Source: Heterobilharzia americana (lineage: Eukaryota > Platyhelminthes > Trematoda > Strigeidida > Schistosomatidae). From it: a stretch of 64,000 bases of DNA. Shown here piece after piece: positions 45,525-54,679 of this stretch (positions are counted from its first letter, which is position 1; the number at the start of each line of letters is the position of its first letter). The notes below the pieces were generated by a model. The model was not told the origin of the DNA and made no database searches. It saw nothing but the letters and a program-made list of their open reading frames with translations. The position numbers and the translations under genes are program-made. The DNA is taken from contig OX104127.1 of NCBI GenBank assembly GCA_944470555.2, positions 67,355,646 through 67,419,645 on the forward strand, read 5' to 3'.

Positions 45525-45840
45525 AACGAACCAACCAAGAACCCATTACCCAACAAATATACAGAAGACGAAGGTGGAGATGGATTGGACATACACTGAG
45601 AAGATGATTGTGGGACATCACACACCAGGACAGGTCGTCGATTGTAACTCAAAGGGGAAACGATGAGTTAGGCGTGCGAGATAAGTGTGACATGGAGGAG
45701 ATGATGTGAGGAAGGAATGAAAGCTTGTGGTCATTCGTGGTGGCAGGTTGAAAAGACTGCAGAGAGGAGAGTGCAATGGAGGCATGCTACTGAAGCTCTA
45801 TTTTCCACTAGGAACCCAATGCCAAAGAAATTAATAATCG
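44360..45840 (+). mobile_element. RTE-clade LINE copy with expanded TGGC tract
   Basis: Starts in the RT (DREVIWQLIQNYG-like codons at about 44375) and follows the copy at 19732-21189 nearly base for base: gttgaccgatgaaaagacct, the (GAT)n run, GRNLKEVVSSTYL at about 44950, the CACTG run near 45135, MVRHESISNKLETFINSCHL at about 45247, then KNKQQGTVAG and a long TGGC array replacing the normal LAGDEPTK start. The 3' end (ggaacccaatgccaaagaa) has almost no tail. Frame destroyed many times. Confidence 0.8.
45376..45523. repeat. (TGGC)n tetranucleotide array within an RTE copy
   Basis: About 35 TGGC units with a few TGTC or TGC interruptions, translating as repeating Leu-Ala-Gly-Trp on plus and Ser-Gln-Pro-Ala on minus. 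The unmutated RTE copy at 40548-40562 has just gctctggctggtgac here. Confidence 0.95.
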
Positions 45841-46305
45841 AAACAACCTCATAGGAGCTCATCTACCTTCACTGGTCCAGCCATTCGATCCTGTGTAGCA
45901 ACAACAACAATAAAGTAATGTAAATTACTCTGTTATTTGACTATTTATACATACCTACGTGATAAAAACGAAAATTAGTTAGGCAAATAGTCTCTTTCTA
46001 GCGTTTTCATTTCTGTAGCTGTGCGATCGCGGTTATATACAAATTTTCTTGGGGAAGATGATAAGATTTTTTCAACTAATTCTCTTTTGATGATATGATA
46101 ACCAACAAGATAACTTATTTTTAGTTAAAGACAATACAGGATGTTTAGGGTAGTGGATATAAATCACAGTTCAACAGAATTTGGGGTTACACAAAATAAT
46201 AAAATACTTGAAGGATGAATTATCTTTAGTAACGGCTGATATTGCATAGAAAGGGAACAGGACGGAACAAGGAAAATATATGGTGATTTGAATGGTTAGG
46301 TATTA
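45841..46305 (-). other. B56 intron DNA, no feature recognised
   Basis: AT-rich spacer between an RTE and a Penelope copy. Confidence 0.4.
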
Positions 46306-46309
46306 GGAC

Positions 46310-47720
46310 CGTGAATGGAGAAGGGGCTGAATGCAAGGCGCTGGATTATTTTTAAGATAATCTGAGCTTCAGCTATTCAAAGAAGGCGAATGCATACAGT
46401 CTTTAGAAGGTTGCTTTCCACTGTGCAGATAACTATAGAACGAGAAGCTGTCAAGATTGTGTGGTTATTATTGACGAGATCTTCAATTAGTGCACTCCTC
46501 ATGGAACCAATACCACCATTCCGCAAATACGCAGGATAATATCCTTGAATATTTTTACGCAAAACTGGTAATGAGAAATCAGTATACTTAGCTGCACATG
46601 GAAGTAGTTAAACCTGGGACCTTATCCTTCAGGTTGTCAAAAAATAGTGGAGGACTGGTTAGGACAAATCCAAGCATTGCTACAAAAGGTTCTTTTTAAT
46701 GAATTTGAAATCCTTGTCTTTAAAATGTCAACAGGTTCGTATAAAGTGTCTTCCTCGACAGAGAACTGAACCAATCTTTCTGAGTTTTAAACATGACAGT
46801 TAATCTATGAAAGGAGGTGGATATCCATTTTCTGTCAGGATTTTTCTTTGAAGGTTTATTTCATTAGCTAAGGCATCGAGGCAACAGATACATTAGACGC
46901 AAGTTGCAAGAGATATAATTAGGATTTTTCAGCAACTGATAGGTACATAACTGTAGAAATCTGTCAGCTGGCTATTCCAAGTGGACTGTTTGTAGATTGA
47001 ATTTATCAATTTTCCATCAGTCTTTCTTGTCAGTTCTACTTCATGAGACGGAATTCGAGGTTTACTTTCTGCTTCAAAAGTGAACTTAGTCGATGGATGG
47101 CAGATGTTGAATACGTTTAGTACACAATTCGTTACACATTTTTCATCCAATGAGATATGAGAATCATCTGTATACCTTTTATGCAGCTGGAAGTCATCAA
47201 CTGTTGACTGTAGTTTACTATTTTTTAGAGATGCCATGAAACAGTCTGGGATTAATGGGCCTAGTGGGGATCCTATAACAGTCCGGTATTTTTGTTTCTA
47301 GATTGTGTTCCTGAGGGCACTTCTCAGTAGTCACTTTCAACTATATAATAGATATTCTAATATCCACACTTTTATCATCCATAAAAGGCAAACCTTTTCC
47401 GTAAATGGAACATCGGCGAAACGTGACTCGGCATAAAGAGATACTGTAAGTTTGTTGCTGATAACCCTAATGTAGTCAACATACTCGAAAGTATCATGAA
47501 GGGAGTATCCACACACACGTTTCTTGATAGCCTCCAAAGTTTTAGTAAACCATTTCGCCTTTAGACAGAAGGTGGATCCAGACATATCTTTAATCTAGCG
47601 AAGGGGCAGACGAGCTTTATGCGTTTTTAAGTAACGCGTAAAGTTGTGTTATTATGGAAACTGTTGGTTTTAATTCGTTCATAATGATCCTTGCTAATTA
47701 TCAGATAATCCTTCATTCTT
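46310..47720 (-). mobile_element. Penelope-like element, RT to C-terminus
   Basis: Minus strand, across frameshifts: VLRRMKDYLIISKDHYERIK (47700 region), SFHNNTTLRVT, FADVPFTEKVCLLWM-like (47400), TVIGSPLGPLIPDCFMASLK (the GSPLGP..A..FM motif, 47285-47235), QLHKRYTDDSHISLDEK (catalytic box TDDS, 47190-47140), FTFEAESKPRIPSHEVELTR and KLINSIYKQSTWNSQLTDF. After more shifts, KNIQGYYPAYLRNGGIGSMR then LVNNNHTIL (end of GIY-YIG, 46555-46440). The DD pair is kept but the F of DDTF is replaced. Dead copy in the 9.2-kb B56 intron. Confidence 0.75.
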
Positions 47721-48174
47721 CTTAAAACTTCAGTTGGCTGCTTAAGTTGTTCTCCATTTCGTTTTTGTTAGAAGGCAATGAATCCTTGGTTTTACTTTGA
47801 GATAATGATGGCAACAACTGATGGTGGTTGATTCGAAGTGTTGAAATTGCTAGTCAGTGACCAGGACAGGATCACTGGTTGGACTAATTACATTTTCAAA
47901 CTGTGCCGATTCGTAACTTTTTTTGACATTTTCATTGGTATCACAGGATTTCGGACCCATAGATAAGACTTCAATTCGTAATTTTGATAAAGATACTCTG
48001 GAGTGGCTAAACACAATTCCCATCCAATCATCAGAAAATGTAATATACATATCTATAGACTTAAAACTTCTGAAGATTTCTACTGAACGGTTTTTTATAA
48101 GATTTCAGACGGCTAAAAATTCCCATTACATACACTAAAAGTTAAATATGAACAAAAAGAATCAAATTTTAGCA

Positions 48175-48181
48175 ATGATTC

Positions 48182-48253
<72 letters not shown>

Positions 48254-48900
48254 CTCTCACTACGGTGTCTGGTGGAACATAGGGCTTCAGTAGCATGCCT
48301 CCATTGCACTCTCCTCTCTGCAGTCTTTTCAACCTGCCACCACGAATGACCACAAGCTTTCATTCCTTCCTCACATCATCTCCTCCATGTCACACTTATC
48401 TCGCACGCCTAACTCATCGTTTCCCCTTTGAGTTACAATCGACGACCTGTCCTGGTGTGTGATGTCCCACAATCATCTTCTCAGTGTATGTCCAATCCAT
48501 CTCCACTTTCGTCTTCTGTATATTTGTTGGGTGATGGGTTCTTGGTTGGGTCGTTGTCAGCCAGCCAGACAGCCAGCCAGACAGCCAGCCAGACAGCCAG
48601 CCACAGTTCCTTGTTGCTTATTCTTATCATCCTCACCATCTATCTGATCTCCAATATCAGTATTGAGTGAGCGTAGGTGGCAGCTGTTGATGAATGTCTC
48701 TAGTTTGTTGGAAATGCTTTCGTGACGCACCACCAAGTTTCTCAACCATCACATAGAAGCATTACCTTACTTGACTGAATTAGTGTTGAAAATCCGGTTG
48801 CAATTTGGTCGGCACATGATTTGTTCTTCCTGAAGCCAGCCAGCCAGCCAGTCAGCTAGCCAGCGAGCTTGTTCTGGTGGTAATTTTGAATCGATGTACA
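48175..48900 (-). mobile_element. RTE-clade LINE with large internal deletion
   Basis: Read on minus: starts at about 48895 with attcaaaattaccaccagaa (SKLPPEQA, then TGGC units, then FRKNKSCADQIAT) and within 100 bp jumps to ggattttcaacactaattca, a segment normally about 700 bp downstream. It then follows the 3' part (NLVVRHESISNKLETF, KNKQQGTVAG, TGTC/TGGC units, EPTKNP, 3' end) to a long (AAT)n tail. The 5' start coincides with that of the copy at 19732. Confidence 0.8.
48183..48253. repeat. (ATT)n microsatellite, expanded RTE tail
   Basis: About 23 ATT units at the 3' end of the minus-strand RTE copy, where sister copies have 4-7 units. Confidence 0.9.
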
Positions 48901-49919
48901 TCCCTAAATGGATTCACTACAAATTTTGGCCTTGAATATGTTAACGAAATCGATTTTGTGACTGTAGAACTTGATGAGAAGTTATTGAAGGAAATATTCT
49001 TTGTTTATATTTGACTTATAACACGTGAACCATTGGTATCTGTCTACTTATGTTTTCCCTGACATAATCAGTTGGTGGAGAATCTCTGGTAAACATTCCA
49101 GTCTAAACTTGGGATGCTCTAACGAACGGAGTTAGTGTAGTTCACTGTGTACCATTTGAGAGATTTTGTACTGTGAAGTATGTGGTTTTTTCGGCAACCT
49201 TCTGAAACCATTTTGGATATTCTTGAAATAATATATTTTCGCATTCTCTTCATCAAAAGAGTGTCCAGTTCTGAATACTAAGCAGTAATCTATGTCTATT
49301 GTTCAAGTCTTGCATTATGGCTACTGAGAGAAGTGACGATACATTGAAATGTACCATATTTTGAAGTTAAATGCCTCACGGCCTCCGGGAGATTAACTTT
49401 CGCCAGTGTTTAAATGATACAGCATTATCATGTCCACTGGCTGGAATTCTCAACAAGTTCAATAAGTAACGAATCTGAATTTTTCAAAATCCGTAAGTAT
49501 TAATGCTATGCATATACTGAAAGGCTGGTTGACAAATAATTCATCCACACCGAATGCGAAACCGAAACTGTATACTGGGTTATTCTTTTTATCATTAAGC
49601 AGAACAGCACCATTTTTTTCGAAACAGTCATCCTTATTCATGATCGGGATTCTTAAAGACTGTTGTTTTAAACGAAAGCAAGTTTCAACAGGTTATAGAA
49701 AATAACATCACTCAAAATATAAACAAAATGACCTTACTAGTAAATGGAAAAAGAGTATATGCCTTGTAGAACAGAACTGTGCAACACAAACTTGTGCTCG
49801 ATGTTAACATATAGTTCCAACTGAGATAATATCAAAATAATATCTAGAATTTTCTATTAACATCTATTGATGCTTATACTTTCCTGGTGAATAGACTGAA
49901 CTGACCAGTCATCCTTGGC
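48901..49919 (-). other. B56 intron DNA, no feature recognised
   Basis: Mixed sequence. Overlapping open frames on both strands at 49459-49705 have no domain and are probably chance; they may derive from a mobile element. Confidence 0.35.
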
Positions 49920-50290
49920 ATATGGGCTCTTTTGGTTGTATTGGGTTCTCTGAGAACACACAGCTGAAACTCGACCCTAGAAGCTATCGCTTCAACACTA
50001 GAGCGTTACATACTAACCTCTCGTCACTCAGTAGCCGCATCACAGACAGTTGAAAACCACAAATTTCGGTTACCACATGGACCCTAACCCGGAAGTCAAC
50101 ACTTCTCTACAAGTATCAGACCAACAACCATGGACTTCATGGATCAGTGTCACACGTTATTTTGGCTACTTTTTACTTTTTCCAGTTGAACTGTGCTTCA
50201 GACAGTACTGCATATGGGGGCAGACGGTGGTTAGGCATGCGTAACCCATGTCCAAATCACCTGAATTAACGAAGGAATATAATGTATGCC
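49920..50290. repeat. tRNA-like scrap (minus) followed by family A fragment (plus)
   Basis: 49920-50030 has ggcatatgggctcttttggt and, on minus, a gttacacta..agcg/ttc-like head similar to the Sm-alpha tRNA region. 50040-50290 ends gcatgcgtaacccatgtcca and aatcacctgaattaacgaa, the right end of family A (compare 10950 and 18275). Confidence 0.4.
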
Positions 50291-50561
50291 TGACGTCTAC
50301 GTCACTAGTTTGGCTGTTCCATGACACAGCCAGTGATATGAAAGCAGAGTCCTAAACCTTTAATCTCACTGTTTCACTGATACAAAGCAGAACAAAGCGG
50401 AATTCAGAGCTTTGCACTCACTCTTTATTTGGCAATTGGATGGCTCACCAAGGATACATATGGCGTAAGTTGACAAAAATCAATCGAAGCCTTTCTGTTC
50501 ATGCATATGCATATATACATATATGTATATTAGCGATGTATTATCATTGTAAAATTCTTAC

Positions 50562-50621
50562 CTGCCAAGTATTTCCAGTAGTTCAGCTATTCCACAATGA
50601 CTGTCTTCTTCATAGACAAAT
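50562..50621 (-). CDS. PPP2R5: PP2A B56 regulatory subunit, 60-nt exon
   Basis: Short exon, acceptor accttccag before 50621 and donor gtaaga after 50562. First base completes CAA with the previous exon, then FVYEEDSHCGIAELLEILG, and two bases start the Ser finished by 41371. The B56 consensus here is RFIYE.E..NGIAELLEILGSIINGF, so both flanking joins are confirmed by homology. Introns of 9.2 kb (after) and 2.3 kb (before) flank it. Confidence 0.95.
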
Positions 50622-50629
50622 CTGGAAGG

Positions 50630-51486
50630 TATCAAATTAACTTGGATTACCAGTGTTGCACTTAAATTTGGTACTTTGAAATGCCAAAGTTGTGATAAGG
50701 AAAGTTATGTTTTCAGAAAAGGCTTTAGTTATGTTATATTCTATTAGCTGAATAGCTTGATTCTTTAAGACGTACAAAACCGCATAAAGAGCTATACAAG
50801 AATGCATTAAATTTTGGTTAAGATTCCTGAAGAAGGACACAGAGGTAGAACAATTTTGATTACTTCATTATTATATCTTGAGTACTCATAAGTAGACGTA
50901 GTGTTTTGTCGGTGATTTGAACCTTCATTAATCAACGCTGTAGTCACAGACTTAACCAATGGGTTATTTAGTTTACTGCTGACTAGAATATGTACATGAA
51001 TTAGTCACTGCTAAACATCATAGTTTAACGTCATTTGGCTTAGTAGCCACGTTGCAGACTTAATCGAAAGATTTTGGTTGGTGCTGAGCTCTCAGGACTA
51101 GGCAGATAAATATGTTACCCTCTTGTAACTGGATTCTTAAGTTTCGATTACGTTTCGCTCACTGCTGCACTATAACCTAAATCAGTAATTCCTAAGTGGA
51201 GGTTATAAGCTGAAAAGTTTCTTGTGAGTCTAGGATGGGCCATAAGATTACAGTGGCCAATCCAATACAGAAGAGTGTAGAATATTAGGAAGGTTTTATC
51301 TCAGCGTCTACATCTACATAAAGAACACTTACATAATAAATCAGTGAGCTTATGAGTAAAGGAAGGCGTAAAAGTGACTTGAAGATTTACAAATCATCAG
51401 TCAACTTATTCGAATGAACAAAGGTAGGTGGAATCTAAGCAGCCAAAACACTCAAAAATAGCTCGTCAACATTACACGTAACTATA
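50630..51486 (-). other. B56 intron DNA, no feature recognised
   Basis: AT-rich intronic sequence. No domain or repeat family recognised. Confidence 0.4.
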
Positions 51487-51995
51487 TAGTAATGGTGGAC
51501 GGTGGATAGCAGTGGAATCCAGGATGCGCATTTCGTTCTATTTAGGACTCGTCAGCTGGATGTACCTGCCTCCCAGTGAGTGATGTTGTTCCTACCCGGA
51601 CTCGGGAGCGTTCGCTTCAAACTCCAGAGTGCTACCCACTACACTACTGAGCCACGATAGCCACTTCTTGTGCGACGGGTATAGTTTTAGTGTTATTGCT
51701 TGTGTTACACCGTCGTTGATTAGACCGAACTGATCAGTCTCTATTGGCATATGGGCTGCTGTGCTGATGCCTCGATATTGCTTTTGTTCTTAACTATATA
51801 GTAATGATAGATAGTCCCAAATAAGAAGAAATGGGCATCCTGGATTCCACTGCTAGCCACCGCCCATCATTACAATGTAGTTAAGAACAAAGGCAATATC
51901 GAGGCATCCGCACAGGAGCCCATATTCCAACAGAGACTGACTAATTCGGTCCAATCAACGACGGTGTAATACAAGCAATAGCACTACATCTAACT
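51487..51995. repeat. Sm-alpha-like hammerhead repeat: complete minus unit plus inverted partial unit
   Basis: Minus unit 51805-51488, about 315 bp and essentially complete. In RNA sense it has cattactatatagttaagaa, body (gaggcatcagcacagcagcc, tcagttcggtctaatcaacg, aactatacccgtcgcacaag), tRNA-like head (A box near 51650, B box near 51600), spacer and hammerhead, ending in cattactatatagtt. The unit thus starts and ends with the same sequence, as expected of a tandem-repeat monomer. It abuts a plus copy that begins inside the hammerhead (agtcccaaataagaagaaat, 51815) and runs through accgcccatcattac into the body to 51995. Confidence 0.85.
51509..51570 (-). ncRNA. Hammerhead ribozyme, best preserved copy
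   Basis: Minus strand: helix I strand ACATCCAG, CTGACGA (51555-51549), helix II around TAAATA loop with one mismatch, GAAA (51534-51531), helix III from self-complementary ATGCGCAT, cleavage after the C at 51523 (triplet ATC), then CTGGATTCC which pairs fully with ATCCAG. All conserved core residues, the cleavage triplet and the helix I pairing are present. It matches the layout of the experimentally active schistosome hammerheads as I recall them. Confidence 0.8.
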
Positions 51996-52264
51996 ATTCC
52001 TAGATGTCCAGATCCCCAGAGCAGTGAAAAAATACCTCTTGTGTATTTTACAACATTTAAAGATCAAGTGTCGAAAGTTTCGTTGTCATTCTAACAAGTT
52101 TTTACAAAAAGGGTTTTCATCTACGGAAACAATATTAGAATAGTATTTTTTGAAATTATGCTTTCACAGATTCCCTTATGAAACCAACATGGCATAGGAT
52201 ACTTGAACAGTGAGCGGGAGATATTCAGGAATATTCCGTTTAATTTCAAATCAAGTTTAGGAAA

Positions 52265-52615
52265 TAAAAGTTCATGTTGGTTCTCACCATAAACTGACAT
52301 CAGTTAGAGAACTATTGAAAACCCGAGAGTACTGGACACCTCAGGTACTCATCGAAGGCATCGGATGAAGGTCAAATTATATGGCAAACTGACACAAGTA
52401 AGGAAATATAAACCATAGAATTCTGACTCAGTGGCTGAATGGTAACATCCTCGTTGTGGAATGTGAAAGTAGTGGATCCAGTCCTTCGTGAAGTCATGGA
52501 TGTACAATGCTGAGTTCCCATACCAGGAGGAAACTGTTGGCCAGTGCTACCAGCTTTCAGTTCTACAAATGATGTCAGTTCGTTATGAGTAGCAACTTGA
52601 AATCAATCAATAAGT
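52265..52615. repeat. Second hammerhead-bearing SINE family, decayed copy with inverted ends
   Basis: Left: a minus-type end (gttggttctcaccataaact, gacatcagttagagaac) and a tail remnant (gagagtactggacacc). Then a plus copy from about 52425: A-box-like cagtggctgaatggtaacat, weak B region, catggatgtacaatgctgag, remnant core (CTGAGTT ... GGAGGAAACTG), cagtgctaccagctttcag, and end gatgtcagttcgttatgagt. It parallels 56924-57201. The ribozyme boxes are mutated. Confidence 0.6.
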
Positions 52616-52954
52616 GCCCACAAACGTCTAAAATGAATAAAACTGCAGCCAGGTTTTTTAGCTAAGTGCATTCAAACTTTTAATATGGTTCGATAAAAGG
52701 TACAGACATGGATAAAAAAAATGCAGAAATGTACAACTTTGTAATTAAAGGTACCAGTTTAGATTACTGTTCTTCATAACTACACAATGAGAAAGACAAT
52801 AAAAGCGGAAAGAATAACTGATAAAACCTAAATTTCCTTGTTGTCATCTGTTACTAGATCCAGTGACCATGATATATTCGTTTGACTATAAACCTGTTGA
52901 TTTCAAAACATATTTTAAGTGTAATACAATGAAATTTCTATTTGACCAACTTAC

Positions 52955-53178
52955 TGAAGAAGTATATTATTGATCATACGTCTAATAACTGGTCTCAATG
53001 TAACAAGTTTACCGTAAGCACGGTGTAATATCATTTTAACCATTTCTCTTTCACGTGGATCTTCTGATTTAAATATCTCCAAAAGATTACGAAAAAACTG
53101 TTGATCCAAATACTTTTTTCCTAGTGATGCTTGAAAATCAGGCGAACTGATGAAACGTAAGAATATATCATAAACTAA
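52955..53178 (-). CDS. PPP2R5: PP2A B56 regulatory subunit, first visible exon
   Basis: PP2A holoenzymes pair a scaffold and catalytic subunit with a B subunit that selects substrates; B56 subunits are all-helical HEAT-like solenoids. This 224-nt exon (acceptor tatattttcag before 53178, donor gtaagt after 52955) encodes [40 protein letters not shown] and [18 protein letters not shown], then [13 protein letters not shown]. The family reads LVYEFFLRFLESPDFQ...AKKYIDQKFVL.LLELFDSEDPRERD.LK..LHRIYGKF..LR..IR..INNIF, so identity is certain. It is phase 0 at the start, so an upstream exon ending near WPHLQ is expected; none was found to 64000. The nine exons total 1761 nt (586 residues and a stop). 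Confidence 0.95.
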
Positions 53179-54675
53179 CTGAAAATATAAGAAATATAAA
53201 GTTTTAATGTTAGAATTTCTTGTGATAGAAGGCTTACAGAATAAAAGAAAGTTATATGGTGTATTTTGAAACCCGCCTTTCAACATATTCAATTCATATA
53301 AAAAGATACAATATTGTACCACTTAACGCTAAAGTTACTTCACTTCGGAGTATTCCACTTACGAGAATGTAGAAGTTGATAGATATTTTCATGAACAGGA
53401 GGTATACATGACTGAGAGAAATGAACAAGTAATAGCTAGCGAATGAATCCACGAACATTACTGTGGTGGACTTTGCTCTGTATTTTTTATTTAGCGTAAA
53501 AATTGTAATTCTCAGCAGTAAAAGCCATTTTGTATGATGAGATGGAATTAGGTTTCAGGACTTCAGATACTTGTGAAAAAGGTGTACAAGAAGTTTGTCT
53601 CTCAGGCTATGATATTACTGGCTTCCAGATAATCTGATTATGAGGTAAAACTTTGGAAGAATAATGAATTTCATTCATTTGATAGGCACATCATTTGATG
53701 AATACGGATAAGTGACGAAACCATGTTGAAAATCTTCTTATCTACATTCTCCAAGAATGAGAAATTGAGTAACATAGTTTCTATTCACTAGGCCTGCTGA
53801 TCAAACTGGATACTAATGATTCATACAGTAAACTTCCTGTGTTATAAATACAAATCGTGGAAAGATTCCAGTTAAAAGAAAAAAAAAGTTCATTGGTTTA
53901 ACCTGTATTACACTTTAGACAGAAAATTAGTCTGTAGTGTAAGAAACATAACATTTTAGATTCTTCAAAGTTAATTACTTAGCCAAGTTAACCGAAAGTT
54001 AGAAACTCTAGTTCTAAAGAATGTAAGTGAATAAAGTTATTCTATCTGAAGATTGTTCGGAATGTATAACGTTAATACATCATCACATGTTTCAGATAAT
54101 CTTCATCTTCTCATTATGCTGTTTAAATTTATCAATGGGACCAGTTGCTTTAAATATTCTATCTGATTCTGTTTAGACACTTTTTCTTCCTCTTAGTAGA
54201 CTAAATTGACACCGTTTTTTAGAATTTGATACAACACAGTCTAAACATATTAACTTCATAAATCAAGCTTATATTAGAAAGAATTTTTCAACTGTATGAA
54301 TTAATTTCAATAACTTATTTAACTTTCTCTTCAAATTCGTCATACGCTTTATCACCATGGAATACTTGTTAAAGTAAGTGTAGAGTAGAAAAAGAAGTTA
54401 TAACCTCAACTGAATTAAATCATTAACCTTTAGTACAATTAAGTAAGATTAAACTAAAACTTATTAGCTGGAACACTTAAGGTTCTAGATATCAGTTACA
54501 TAATCAAAACATAAACAGAGTGGTTGAGATTGAAATTACATTTCATCTTCATATTTGTGTTTATTAAAATTTGCACTAAAATATTGTCTAGTATAAGTGT
54601 AAAACTTAGGCAATGTTGTAGAATTTAATTGCATTTTATTTGATTTATTAGACGTATCATACAATTATTCTATTA
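53179..54675 (-). other. B56 intron or upstream DNA, no feature recognised
   Basis: AT-rich sequence. I searched it for the preceding B56 exon (WPHLQ context) and did not find it. Confidence 0.45.
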
Positions 54676-54679
54676 TTTA

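Noticed and set aside
45313..45666. Frames with Ser-Gln-Pro-Ala or Trp-Leu-Ala-Gly repeats
   Set aside because: Translation of the TGGC array inside a dead RTE copy, not a gene.
48162..48353. Minus frame ending in an Asn run
   Set aside because: Asn run is the translated (AAT)n tail of an RTE copy.
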